NCBI RefSeq assembly: GCF_036588685.1
Contig: NC_086386.1
Span: 72,166,682-72,230,681 of the forward strand
Reading direction: 5' to 3'
DNA: 64,000 nucleotides
From: Mytilus trossulus
Taxonomy: Eukaryota; Mollusca; Bivalvia; Mytilida; Mytilidae
Shown: piece after piece, positions 45,680 to 58,217 of the stretch
How positions within the stretch are numbered: the stretch's first letter is position 1
Layout: each line of letters starts with the position of its first letter
The notes under the pieces: generated by a model
What the model was told of the DNA's origin: nothing
What the model saw: the letters and a program-made list of their open reading frames with translations, nothing else
Databases searched by the model: none
Made by a program: the position numbers and the translations under genes

Positions 45680-46490
45680 AAATAGTGTCCTGGGAAATTG
45701 TGTCCACATGGACACTATTTCCTAGAATTTAGGTATTCAATAATGTCCATTGCCATGGATTATTGTCACCTAAATGGAGAGATTGTCATAGCAATATCTA
45801 TGAAATAGTGTCCACTTGACTACAGAATGTTAGGAAATAGAGGACATTATTCCATGGTGGACGTTATTAAATCCTACTATTATTAACAAATTATGTCTTC
45901 CAAGGGAAGTAAAACAATGGTAATTATAATGTTTTATTATGCTTGAATTTTAATAAAATAAGAAAATTAATTAGAAATTGATTAATATAAAATACAGAGA
46001 AATTTACAACTATTTAAGTTATAAGAAATATCCCGATAATACAAATCTAAATGAAAGGAGGACTGTAAGAAGGAAATGTGAAAAGTTTAAAATTAAACTT
46101 GAAGAACTGTACTATATATATGTGCTATGACAAGAAGGCAAAAGAAAATGTTGAAAACTAGTGGTACTCTGTGTCAAGCTACATGCTGTTTTATTCATAT
46201 GTCATGATGAAAGTGGAAGCCATTAGCAATGAATGTTATTTAATCATATATATAAAAACAGTCCAGGAGGACAAAAATGTCCATGTAGACATCTTATCAC
46301 TGAAGTATAGTATTTAATTATGTCCACTTTCAGGGACACTTTTTCATACCTGAGGACAGTTTGTCATAGACAAATGTGTCCAGGACACATATAAATAAGT
46401 AAATATTGTCCCGAGACCGTATTTACTAGGAAATAATGTCCAGTGAACACTTTTTTCATTGGGGACATTATTAAATCCTTCACTTACATT
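45680..46490. repeat. Cluster of GTCCAC/GTGGAC and 'ATAATGTCC' words
   Basis: Iterated words AATAGTGTCC, AATAATGTCC and their complements occur through about 800 bp. A near-palindrome, AAATTGTGTCCACATGGACACTATTT, lies at 45695-45720. GGACATTATT or GGACGTTATT followed by AAATCCT ends both sub-blocks, near 45878 and 46482. Non-coding and of unknown class. Confidence 0.6.
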
Positions 46491-46876
46491 GACATAATAA
46501 GCGGCGTTAAATGACAACAATCATTAATCGAGAGAATTTGCCAAGTTCGGTGTATGGATACCACTAAGACGAAAATGTAATAACATTTTAAATTCGTTGC
46601 CTCGGTATTTCATGTTTTTAAGCCCGGAATTTCAGGATCATGAGGATCAAGACCCCTCCGACCGCCCCCCCCCCTTTTTTTTTAATTCATTGTCATATGG
46701 GCGTTTTCAATAAAAGCGTTCTTTTCAGACCTAAAAAACTGAAAATCAACTTGTCTAAAATTCAATTTCAAGAGTTATTTTGAATACATTGTACCTCTAT
46801 AATAGACCTGTTTGTAAACAAAAAGTGCAATCTTAAATATCCTTTAAAATGATATTATTTTCATAATTTGTGTACT

Positions 46877-47653
46877 GTTTCGTAGGGGACTTTTTAAACA
46901 CACATATAAATTTTGCAATTTTAAATGTTTCCTTTAGACATTTCAGTTTGTTTACTTTAAATACTAGAAAAAAATCATTTTTTTCTGAATTGGAAAACCA
47001 TTTTTATCGATAAAGATTAGTCAGTACTTCACATATGAAGGTTCAACTTATATTACGTAGTGGACATTTTGATGCGTTTCGTAGTGGACAAAACCGTTTC
47101 GTAGTGGACAAAAAGTTTCGTAGTTGACATCAACCCTATCATATGTTAATAAAAACATAATAAAAATTACATGAAACTAACCCTTGTTATTTGTTTTGCA
47201 CGAATATAATTGAAAAAAAGATTTAAAAAAGACTACATGGTAGTGTCCACTACGAAACGTTTTTCTTCCATACTTGTTTCGTAGGGGACCGTTTCGTAAG
47301 GGACGTATTCGCATGTTTTATTTTGTTCCCACAATCCCTATATTACAATAGTAACAAGACTGATTGTTTCATCAAAGCATTTATCAAGCTGTACACTGAT
47401 ATTTTTTTCATAATTTTAAAACCAGATACTGAAGGAGATTTGACCCGTTTCGTAGTGGACATTATCAAAAATACGGTATCACTCTGGTCCAATTGATGTG
47501 CTCAATTTTTCTTACCAACAATTTAATTGCCGTTATAAAAGCATCACTTCTTTTGTAAGACCCTAATGTTTATATCTCTTGCAAACAGAAATTACATTGA
47601 TTTTATAAAACTGTTTATTTGCAAATTTTAATGACTTCGTTTCGTAGTGGACC
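46877..47653 (+). repeat. Interspersed 'GTTTCGTAGTGGAC' word cluster
   Basis: GTTTCGTAGTGGAC or a one-base variant occurs near 46877, 47076, 47096, 47115, 47276, 47291, 47447 and 47639. ACGTAGTGGAC lies near 47055 and one inverted copy (GTCCACTACGAAAC) near 47245. Spacings are irregular, so it is not a simple tandem array. Confidence 0.8.
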
Positions 47654-47659
47654 GTTGAT

Positions 47660-48855
47660 TTTGTTAGGGACACACCTTCTGAAATTAAAAAAACCTATAT
47701 TGAAAGCTGGTTATTAAAATATCTTGGATCTGAACATACTTTTGAATATTTAAAGAACTTATGTAAAGTGAAAAAAACATTTATTTCTTCATTTTTTACG
47801 ATATTTTAGCGTGTGAATGTTAAACAGGCGGTCTAGGGACATGCCATTTTGGTTGTTTTGGACCATTCAGGAGTCCATATCTTATCAATCCCTCTAAAAA
47901 TAAACTGTTTCTTTGCATAACAATGTTAAATCTAATTCAATGTACTGACTGCACAAAAAAATACTTGCAAAGATCAAACACATTTTTTTTAAAGTGGCTG
48001 GGACAAGAAAAAACGTTTTTATTGAAAAACGCCCAGATATACATCATTTTAAAAAGATTTGTTAACAGTAACGTACAAAAAGAAAATTAACATACACATT
48101 TCATTTTTTTTATAAATGTAAATATATGTAACAAAACCATAGAAAAACCACTAAAGCAAAAATATCCAGTAAAACATCTAAAAGCGAAACAATCTACATG
48201 TATCTTAATATTTATATACATAAATCAAGTGTAGATAAATTTATTCAGATCATGTGATGTGTATTCTATATATTGTCGTCGTCAGATTAGACAATCACAT
48301 GTATACATGTATCTGATTATCATTTTCTTATGATAACGATTTACTTCGTGTACATCTTAACCTGCTGTTACTTTGACACATGATTCGGTCATAAGATAGA
48401 TCAATATAATTATTAAATCACATGATAACATTTTTACATATAGTATCTTACACAGGTAGGTGAACAAGGACTGTGATATTTTTTATATTTTATTTTCAGT
48501 TGTAAAAATGAACATGAAAATACTAGTTTTGTGTATATGTAGAATTAGATATACATGTTTTCTTTGTTTATTTTATGTGCATCTTAAAACCTGCTTTGTT
48601 TACAAGACCGTACACAGTTTATTTACTTGATTTGTTATGGACGCCTTCCGCACGGTGTTGTGCTAAATGCAACACAAATAAATTAGTCCAAGCGGAAATT
48701 TAATAAAAAAAAAATGATTATTATTTTTCAGTTCCAGGGCGCTCATTTAGAAGATGTTTTTGTGTTCGGTTAAATTGTCCCCTTTTAAAATTGTTATACG
48801 TTGATGACTGATGTACCCATATTTTGACTATTTTATTAATTGTGACTGGTTTTTT
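47660..48855. other. Non-coding AT-rich stretch
   Basis: I see no gene or clear repeat. Confidence 0.45.
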
Positions 48856-48859
48856 AGCG

Positions 48860-49105
48860 CATCATGTAAATATAACGGAATTTGACGAGACTGTTATTCA
48901 AGTGAGAGGGTTAGCGCTATAGAACCAGGTTTAATTCACCATTTTCTACATTTGAAAATGCCTGTACCAAGTCAGGAATATGACAGTTCTTATCCATTCG
49001 TTTTTGATGCGTTTTGTTATTTGATTTTTGCCATGTGATTATATGGACTTTCCTAATTGATTTTCCTCTGAGTTCAGTATTTTTGTGATTTTACTTTTTG
49101 CATGT
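48860..49105 (+). repeat. 'CCAAGTCAGGAATATGACAGTT' family, near-complete copy
   Basis: Runs from ACGGAATTTGACGAG and GTGAGAGGGTTAGCGCTATAGAACCAGG through GCCTGTACCAAGTCAGGAATATGACAG to GAGTTCAGTATTTTTGTGATTTTACTTTTT. It is the reference copy for the fragments elsewhere in the window. Confidence 0.85.
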
Positions 49106-49109
49106 TAAG

Positions 49110-50210
49110 CACAGAAGATTAATTTAGAGAAAAATTCTATAACTACATGAGCGATATTCCTCTGCATATTTATATAATTGCACTATTAAGGAATGCAGAA
49201 TATATCGATTGCAGCCATTGCCTGCAAAACTAAATCATTGAAATGATTGCAATTTTCAAGACAAAGAAGTAAAAGGAAAACACTTGTAGTGTGTATCGTC
49301 CCCGACCTCCTTTGCTGTGTCTTATAAACTTTAAATTATTATTAACGTTTTGTTAAAAAATATATTTCAACATTTTATTTTACATTTCTAACAACAGCAA
49401 AAAAGTATATTAACTTCGGGAAATATTCGGGAAACATTATGTGAACATCATTCAACCTTAAAGCTCTGCAAGGTAGTTACGGCTGTGTCATAATCAACTT
49501 ATCAATTATAATTCAGTGTTGTTGGTTTATTAATATAACATTATTCGTAAAGATTAGAAACATTCTACTAAATGTGATCATGTATTATATATATACAATG
49601 TACGTAGTTTTATACGTTTGTATCTGCATGCTGTTCACTTCTGTTAGCATATTTTCCGGGTTGACTTTGCTAAGGTCTGCTAAAGCTAGCTGTCTTTCAA
49701 TGACAGCTTTACCTTTCAATGATTGGATACAACCTTTTTTCAAGTAAATGAAGCATTGGTTTTTGCCCGATTCTTTCTTTTAGCCCAACTTGCCTAAAAG
49801 GATAGTTTCAGCCAGTACTACCACGCATTTCACGTCCTTCGTCGATCGCCGTTCGTTAATTGTTTTAAATATAATTGGCAGGTAAATTGCAACAAACTTA
49901 ATGATCCTTACAGTATATAGTATAGTTTTTCATTAATTGAAACTTGAGCCTGATATAATGCCTAGTAAGCAACAAGGAATACGTGTAGTCTATATAGCTA
50001 TAGTTTGTGTACATTAACAGATTACGAAATTAACCATATTTGACTAAATTGATGTATATTTTTTTGTCATGTATGTTATTTAAATGATGATCCTTAATTT
50101 TTTATCAATAAAAGAACAAATTGCATAGAAGGGAACAATTAAACCATCATAAAAAACAATATTATAGATAAATAAAACGTAAATGGAATCTTGTTTTTGT
50201 TTTTATTTCA
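49110..50210. other. Upstream region of the GH27 gene
   Basis: No coding exon recognised. The acceptor at 50194-50211 (tttgtttttatttcag) just before the ATG shows that at least one untranslated first exon lies upstream, here or further left. Confidence 0.45.
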
Positions 50211-50216
50211 GACAAC

Positions 50217-53200
50217 ATGAACATTTTGATTTTTTGCGTAGTAGTATTTGCTGTCGTCAATGCCTTAGATAACGGACTTGGACGAACTCCCCCGATGGGA
50301 TGGTTGTCTTGGGAACGTTTCCGGTGTAACACTGACTGCTTAAATGATCCAGATAATTGTATAAGGTATATTAATTGATATTTTCAATGGTGTTGAAGTG
50401 TTTATCTATTCCTTTAAATGTGTTGTCTCTGATATTTTTTTTAGTATTTTAAAAGCCCAAGCTGAAACATGAAACCTGTAAAAATAATACCAAGCTCTCT
50501 ATATAGTGTTCGGGGTTCATAGGAGGCCTGTTGCAATGCAATAATTATTTACTTATATTTAGGACTCTAAAGTGCGATGGGAACTACGCTTAAGTACGAT
50601 GGTCACGCTAAAGTGCGATGGTCTGCGCAAAAGTCCGATGCCTGCATACGCTAAAGTGCGAAGGCAAGCGAAGCCTATCACATACATTTTATACCCTAGC
50701 ATACTAGCTATAAATATATTTTTTTAACATCCATATACTTTAACGTGTTAAGCTCTTTAACATTACATTGTACTCTTTTGGTCCATCGCACTTCAGCGTG
50801 ATATACAATCGCACTTTAGCGTAGACCATCGCACTTAAGCGTGAACATCGCACTTTGGAGTACCATCGTACAGAGTCCTACATATGTATCCAGTGTTCCT
50901 CAATTTTCAAGTAGTAATCACAATTCCCAGTCCTCCACTATTACAGGGCCTATTTATTGTTACAGTATACACTTTGTATAGTATTCACTTGAAGGTGTTC
51001 TTGTCTAAAATATGCATAAAATATTTGCAACTCAACTTAAATCAAACAAACTTAATCAATTTAACGCGAGTTGCCGCGGTCGCGATACCTTACTGGATCT
51101 ATTCAAAATTATATGACTGTGTTGCTTCGCCTTTTTCGATAGGCAGACGCAATGCATGTGCAACTGAAATTCAGAATATTAACAATGAACATCCGAGTAT
51201 AGTTGTATGTCCTCCAACGGACCGTTATTTTGTAAATTGGCATGTAAAATCAGACTCCAAATAAAGGACCAGCATAACAAACTTCAAGGTATTATCTTAT
51301 TCCCCTAACCATGTTTACTTCCTCAGTATGCATGATATATTTGCCGCTAGACATGTAAAAAAAATGATCAATTGATCAACCATATCAAACACCAATGGTA
51401 TATAAAACGAAGATTTGGTATGATTGCCAATGAGACAACTCTACTCACGAGGCCACGAAATCGCAAATTATAAAACTATTAAAACGAGAAAACTAATGGC
51501 CTAATAAATGTACAAAAAATGAACAACAAATATGTCCTTTTTAGCGAAAAATTGTACATGCAAATGGCAGATCACATGGAACAAGATGGCTACCTTGTTG
51601 CTGGCTATGAATATGTAAATATTGATGATTGTTGGATGGCTATGGAGAGAGGTTCCGATGGTAAGCTGGTGGCAGACCCAAAACGGTTTCCTCGTGGAAT
51701 AAAATTTTTGGCAGATTATGTAAGTTATATCAGTAAGAACTTCAAGTCTTGAACTTTTCATGGCGTTGAAAACTAAAATATAAAAATATTCGCGAAAAAA
51801 CATAACCCCCTTTGAAGTTATAGGGTTACAATATTTATTCCGGAAAACTTCGGTCTTGTGATTAGGACAATCGCGTCATTGTGGCCGATTTACTGTACCT
51901 TGTCAGAATGACTGAGCTATAATTCAGCTATGTTACTTGACATAAGTATTAACGCATACATGCATTGCTGTGTTTAAACGTTTACACATGTGTCGAAAAC
52001 GAGGCAGAAGATATCAAAGGGATAATGACAAAAAATATAAGGATGAAAAACAGAATATTACTGAAAGGACAATGATAAACCAAAAACCGTGGTAAAAACA
52101 GAAAAAATATAGAAAGATAATACTTACAACAGTATACAAAATACTTTTAGGGAACATACAGACAAAGCACACAAACCTCACTAAAACGGTTGGAGGGTAG
52201 ATTAACTGTCTGACACAAAAAAAAAAACCATGATCCATGTGTACTCTGAAAATCTGTTAAATTGAAGAGGAAAAAAAACTAAGAAGGTATTAAGTTTTGA
52301 AGAGCACGCATTGATTTTTCATTCGGAAAACCAAAGTTCTAAAAATGGTGGGTGTGTATATATCCAGGTTCACAGTAAAGGACTAAAGCTTGGTATTTAC
52401 GAGGACTTTGGAACCCATACATGTGGAGGGTACCCAGGAAGTAAATTCTATATGGAGCTGGACGCTCAGACATTTGCAGACTGGGGCATAGATAGTCTAA
52501 AGTTAGATGGCTGTTATAGTGGCATTGAGGACATGAAAGATGGTTCGTATGTAAGCTAAGGGAGCTACCATTGGGAGAGGGTGGGGAGGGGGTAGGGGTA
52601 GGATAATCTTTTAAAAAGGCAGATCAAGAATTTTAAGTAAAAGAAAGCCTGGATGAGCAACTTAACAAAAAATGCATTGTATGTAGAAATAAATTATATA
52701 TTACAACTAAAAGAAAAAAATGCAAGACACATTTTTTTAATTTTATAAATCATCTTTCAATTTAGATCGCATGTACAGTACAGGGCAACATCCTGTCCCA
52801 TACCAACGATATAAGTTCTCTATTGTCCCATTGGCAATCCGAATTTACGGCGCTTCTTGGCGAAACTACAAATTTGAAGAAGCTATATAAATTCTGTTTT
52901 ATTGTGGAAGAACTTATAATATTTGCCACTGATTTTCAGTAAACAATCACCAAAGTTAAATGCATGTATCGTAACCCTTTGTTTCAGGTTATCCTATCAT
53001 GGAGTTTTATCTGAATAAGACTGGACGACCAATGTTATATTCTTGCAGCTGGCCAGCCTACGTAGTTTTTAGTGGCACAATTGTAAGTGTTAACGAAATA
53101 ATTGAATTAAAATATCTTTGGAGGGTTTGTGATAATTAATGAAAAGGTAGTTGAGAATATTGATAAACACAAATGATACAATGCAATATAAAGCTATGTG

Positions 53201-56200
53201 TACAGCCCCAACTCGTACGTTTTATCACTGAATGCACGCCAAGCACAATAGCATAGGATCCCTATAGTTTTATTCCAGTGTTCCCCTTTTTCCGACGTAG
53301 TCGGTATAGTTTCGGTTTGTGCCCTTTGAACTTAAGGACGCTTAACTATGGCAACAGAATACGCATGCTCGAAAATCCGTTCTGTGATTGGACAAAATGC
53401 TGTCATGGTTGGTGATTTGGTTGTGTTTGAAAAAAAAACGTCTCGTTAATTATATCGTGATGGAAAGAAAGTAAAAAACTATAAATATTTTAACTAGATT
53501 TACAAAGATCTATATTTTTATTGAAATAATTGTTTCTCCAATAGCACTTTGCATCTATGACAGCTGTTTATTCGGGACAATTATATAATTTTTAATGTAA
53601 ACTTTGTTGTACGAATGTACATGACTTTTAGAACGCACCTACGCATGTGAGATTTCCACGGTATTTAATTAAAGAACACCTTTTATCATTATGGTTCTGA
53701 AGGTTATCGAAATGATAGTTTTAAACATATACTTTAGTATTCAAATTTAAATACGTCGGATAACTTTTTTAAAGATAGTTCTTGTTTTCACATACAATAT
53801 GCATTGTCCTAAGAACATTCGAAAACAAATTTGAAGACGCATCTTATCTTACATGTATACTACGTAATGTTAGTTATTGATGGGTTTGAATGAATGCCCC
53901 TTTGATATTTATAGCCTCTCTTAAATGCAATTTTTACATTAACATGTAAGGTCTGCTTATTCATTCCTGTTAACTAACCCTCATGGAATCGTTAAGAATA
54001 TAGATAACATTAAATGTTAAAATATAAAGTTAATCAGTATTTCAAGTATATTCAACACCATCACAATATTTGTTTATCTATTACTTTTTTTAATCTGATA
54101 ATTTGATAACTTATTTTAGCCAAATTACAAATCAATTGCTAACAGTTGTAACATTTGGAGAAACTATGCCGACATCGATGATTCCTGGGATAGCGTGAAA
54201 GGAATAATAGATTTCTATGGTAACGATAATGGAAGCTTTAGTTCATTTGCTGGGCCAGGGCATTTCAATGACCCGGATATGGTAAGTTAATTATGATTTC
54301 AATTTTTGCTTATTAAATTTTATCAGTATAACGGAACTATAATCAACTGTCTACAAGTAAGAGGTTTAGATAGCTATAAAACCGGGGTTAAACTCACCGT
54401 TTTTGTATAGTGTAGCTTTTTAAAATTGATATCTATACTACTAACGGAAGAGACTAGTTTCTCTGAGCCACAACTCCTGTGAAACCATACAAAGGCGGAA
54501 ATATTTGTGATATAATGTATACATGTAGTGTTTTGTACTTCCTAGATTTATCTCTGGAACATTTTTTTTCCATAGAAAAGACGCCATTTTTGAGAAATAT
54601 CAAATTCGGAGACCGTCATCGGCCCGTGTCTTTTACGCTTTCGTTCAAACTCAGTCGACGTACTGCTGGCCCTCTAAATGTAAATACTCTTTGTATCAAA
54701 AAATTACATAATTACATCGCCATTTCGCTGGTATCTTCTAGTAATAATAAAGCCAACTAGAACATTTTAAAATTATTGTAGTAGTAGATATTATCACGAA
54801 AATAATGTATTACAGCGACATCAAAAGTTATATAATCAGCATGAATGTCTGCTCGAAACGACGCATGGTACTTTCCTACCAAACTTACTAAGACATAGAT
54901 GCCCTTTTCCTGACAAAGGTCTCTGATTGTTTACAGTTGTTTGGCTGTGTTGAGAGTGTACTCGGCCGTGGGATATCGTATGTAAAGGATACAAAACAAA
55001 CATAAAATTGAGAATGGAAATGGGGAATGTGTCAAAGAGACAACAACCCGACCAAATAAAAAACAACAGCAGAAGGTCACCAACAGGTCTTCAATGTAGC
55101 GAGAAATTCCCACACCCGGAGGCGTCGTTCAGCTGGCCCCTAAACAAATATATACTAGTTCAGTGATAATGAACGCCATACTAATTTCCAAATTGTACAC
55201 AAGAAACTAATATAAAAATAATACAAGACTAACAAAGGCCAGAGGCTCCTGACTTGGGACAGGCGCAAAAATGCGGCGGGGTTAAACATGTTTGTGAGAT
55301 CTCAACCCTCCCCCTATACCTCTAACCAATGTAGAAAAATAAACGCATAACAATACGCACATTAAAATTCAGTTCAAGAGAAGTCCGAGTCTGATGTCAG
55401 AAGATGTAACAAAAAAAAATAAACAAAATGACAATAATACATAAATAACAACAGACTACTAGCAGTTAACTGACATGCCAGCTCCAGACTTCAATTTAAC
55501 TGACTGAAAGATTATGATTAAGATGTTTGAAGAGTTGGTAAAACGTAAACGTTCTCATATTTGTTGATTGGTTTCAATCAATAGACAACTTTCTTATTCA
55601 GATCATTGTTGGTGACTTCGGACTAAGCTATGAACAACAGAAATCACAGATGGCGCTGTGGGCAGTCATGGCTGCTCCACTGATGATGTCAAACGACCTG
55701 AGACAAATTGATCCTCAATCTAAAGCATTACTACTTAATAAAAATGTCCTCAAGATAAACCAGGATCCAATGGGAATTCAAGGCAAAAGAATATTAAAAG
55801 TAAGTATAACACAATAGTTACTTGGCTTAATAGTTTGTACGCTAGACATGCGTTTGGTCTACAAATAACTCCTTGGTGACGCTCGAATTAACAAGTTAAA
55901 AATGCCAAAAATAATGCACAAAGTTAAAGACCGGGGCAAATAATGTACAAAGTTAAAATGCAGGCCAAATAATGTGCTCGGTTGAAAAGCAGGTCAGATA
56001 ATTTAATGTACGAAATTGAAAAGTATTGGGGACTAAACATTTTAAAAGGTTTTTCCAGATGCAGATAAGTTAAGCTCTTCCTGCATGGTGTAGAAACTCT
56101 GCATTATTAAGAAACTATATAAGTTTTGTAAACAAGAAGAAACACAAATGTATATAATTATATTATGTGACATATTTGGAATTGTTTGTGTTATTATTTG

Positions 56201-58217
56201 TCCTTTGATGGTCTCAATTTTAACTATCCTGTAGAACATCACCACTTCTGTCAGTATCAATGTAGTATTCTGTGTCTTGGTGTACATGATGTCGACAAGG
56301 AGGTCTTTACTGGGTTTAACTTTTGTATTCCTAAATGTTTAGGACATTTTTCTCTTTTTATACTTTTTTTTTCATATATAGTTGAGGATGATGATTGAAA
56401 ATCGGTTATTAAATCGATATCCACAATTTTCATATAGCAACTTTAAGAAAGTTTATAATGGCATGTAGTTAAAAGTGTCAAAGACTCCAAATATTTAATG
56501 TATCCTTAGACAGATACATTACATAAAGTATACCTACATGTACGTCCATGATTTAAAAATCTAAAATCATATCCTGATTAAAAAGATGTACTGAATCGTT
56601 TTATTGCTGTCAAACAAATATTTTACCCTTCATCTTATTTTAGACATATATTAATCATACGCTATTTGTTTTGACTTGATATATATTTATAGACAAAGGA
56701 TATGCAGGTATGGACACGGCCAATTATGCCAAAAGGATCTGTGGCTATTAGCATTCTAAATACTGGAGAAGGAGGCGCTGGCACTAAAGTAAGTAAACCT
56801 TAAGAATAAAAGTCTTGTTTAAAAGGGATCAGTAGAAGATCAGTACAAGCAATCAAATCTAAGATGTGATGCATCGGTTTTGAATCTTGCACTATAATGC
56901 TCTTTGGAAGCACCTTAAGTCAACCAGAGTTTTTGGTAGATTTTAAACATAACTTTACATAGCGTTTATATGTGTGTAATGTACGAAAACATGGATATCA
57001 TTAGTAAGACGAAAGAAATAATCATGTTAGCAATAAACTCCTCGTAGATACCAAGACTAAATTTTGCATATACGCCAGACAGGCGTTTCGTCTACAAAAG
57101 ACTCATCAGTGACGTCAGGCCAAATAAAGTACGAAATTGAAGAAAATTGAGGAACAAATTTCCAAAAATTTTTGCCAAATCCAGCTAAGTTAATCTCTGC
57201 CTGAGGAAGAGCCTTAGTATTTCAAAAAATTTAAGTTTTGTAAACAGTTAATTTACAAATATAAACATTTCAATTAATTCATGTCAGCACAAAAGTGCTG
57301 ACTCCTAGTCTGGTGATACCCTCGGGCTAATAAATCTCCACCAGCAGTGGCATCGACCCAGTGGTTGTAAATAAACTCCTCATAGATACCAGGTCTAAGT
57401 TTTGTATATACACCAGACGCGCGTTTTGTCCACAAAAGACTCATCAGTGACGCTCGAATCCAAAAAAGTTTAAAAAGCCAAATTAACGAAGATAATTGGA
57501 GTTTTAAACATTTCAAATAAGAAACTTCAATATATAGTTACCAATTGTTCAAAATGCAAATCAACTGTTAAAAATTCTCCCCCATACAAACAAATTAATA
57601 TTGTATTCAAGATGGTCAACAATTAAGGTTAAAGGAGATCTTGAATTGAAAACAAAATGTACCGATTTTCATTCAAAGTTGTAGACTTTCATCAATTTCT
57701 TTGTGGCAACAACTTGAAAGTAGTGTCTGCGAGATGAATATATAAGCAACCAATTTGTTTAGGGGCAAAGAGATGAAAATATAGCACTTACTTTACGAAA
57801 TAGAAGTTGCTATTGAAGGGGTTTATTTGACGATTTCTTTACATTATTAATACTTGATGAGAAGCTTGTTTTTAACACATTATTATTAATCAAAATGCAG
57901 AGATAACCGAATAAATTTATCAACACAAAAAAAAGAGAATTAAATGGTCATATGTTTGTGTGAGAACTCTTTAACATTACTAAATTTACACGCTAGTTTC
58001 TTCTATCATGTATGCAGAACTATGAAAACTTATGTTGCAGTGCCTTTCGTTTCAGGTTAAGATGTTGTGTTCAGACCTCGGACTAACGAGCCCTGGTGGA
58101 TATATCATCACAGAGGTTTTTACAGGATCTGTTGTAGGATCATTCAAACCTCAGCAATATCTGAACGTCACAGTGGTGCCATCTGGTGTTTTCTTTGGAT
58201 CAGCCACTCTACTCTGA
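50217..58217 (+). CDS. NAGA: Alpha-N-acetylgalactosaminidase-like GH27 glycosidase, eight coding exons
   Basis: Coding exons: 50217-50365, 51545-51719, 52368-52542, 52988-53082, 54120-54281, 55602-55799, 56693-56788 and 58056-58217. Phases close exactly and give 403 residues, against about 410-430 for the vertebrate homologues. Residues 1-16 are a signal peptide ending VNA, and the mature start is [13 protein letters not shown]. Catalytic landmarks are present: the nucleophile Asp in LKLDGCY, the acid/base Asp in [10 protein letters not shown], and [10 protein letters not shown]. The family removes terminal alpha-linked GalNAc or Gal from glycolipids and glycoproteins in lysosomes. The pocket reads SCSWPAY: Ser and Ala occupy the positions that are Glu and Leu in alpha-galactosidase A (CEWPL). 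This is known to favour the N-acetyl group, so I infer NAGA specificity. The C-terminal beta domain ends in FFGSATLL. The donor of exon 3 (GTTCGT) is weak. Introns hold many repeats. Secretion rather than lysosomal use is possible. Confidence 0.9.
50560..50880. mobile_element. MITE with iterated 'CTAAAGTGCGATGG' arms, in intron 1 of the GH27 gene
   Basis: Terminal inverted repeats TAGGACTCT at 50560-50568 and AGAGTCCTA at 50872-50880. Each arm carries about five variants of a 16- to 22-bp word close to CGCTAAAGTGCGATGG, in opposite orientation in the two arms. An AT-rich, non-repeated centre lies at about 50670-50775. Confidence 0.8.
51398..51485 (+). repeat. 'GATTGCCAATGAGACAACTC' family fragment, intron 1
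   Basis: TATAAAACGAAGATTTGGTATGATTGCCAATGAGACAACTCTAC followed by sequence like that at 37420. Confidence 0.65.
52000..52240 (-). repeat. Diverged 'CGACGGGTGCCAC' family copy, intron 2
   Basis: Reverse-strand landmarks are GAGGCAGAAGATATCAAAGGGATAATGACA at the start and ACACAAACCTCACTAAAACGG near the end. Confidence 0.55.
53090..54110. other. Intron 4 of the GH27 gene
   Basis: No repeat family or nested gene recognised in this intron. Confidence 0.45.
54995..55545 (+). repeat. 'ATTGAGAATGGAAATGGGGAATGTGTC' family, near-complete copy in intron 5
   Basis: Landmarks in order: AAATTGAGAATGGAAATGGGGAATGTGTCAAAGAGACAACAACCCGACC, CCGGAGGCGTCGTTCAGCTGGCCCC, GGCCAGAGGCTCCTGACTTGGGACAGGCGCAAAAATGCGGCGGGGTTAAACATG, GAAGTCCGAGTCTGATGTCAGAAGATGTAAC and CTAGCAGTTAACTGACATGCCAGCTCCAGAC. 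I recognise this as one of the common long repeats of mussel DNA. Its class is uncertain. Confidence 0.8.
55825..55990 (+). repeat. Fragment of the 'ACGCCAGACGCGCGTTTCGTCTAC' family, intron 6
   Basis: Contains TTTGTACGCTAGACATGCGTTTGGTCTACAAATAACTCCTTGGTGACGCTCGAATTAACAAGTTAAAAATGCC, followed by three short direct repeats of a CAAATAATGTAC-AAGTTAAAA word. Confidence 0.65.
57035..57490 (+). repeat. 'GACGCTCGAATCCAAAAAAGTT' family, one and a half copies in intron 7
   Basis: First copy: ACTCCTCGTAGATACCAAGACTAAATTTTGCATATACGCCAGACAGGCGTTTCGTCTACAAAAGACTCATCAGTGACG. The family body follows, through GGCATCGACCCAGTGG. Then a second head (57373-57490) runs to GACGCTCGAATCCAAAAAAGTTTAAAAAGCCAAATTA. 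Confidence 0.85.

Noticed and set aside
50884-51264. 126-codon ORF in intron 1 of the GH27 gene
   Set aside because: It starts directly at the MITE border, lacks motifs and splice support, and lies between two confirmed exons.
54836-55113. Minus-strand ORFs in intron 5 of the GH27 gene
   Set aside because: They overlap the start of the common 'ATTGAGAATGGAAATGGGG' repeat and lack any support.
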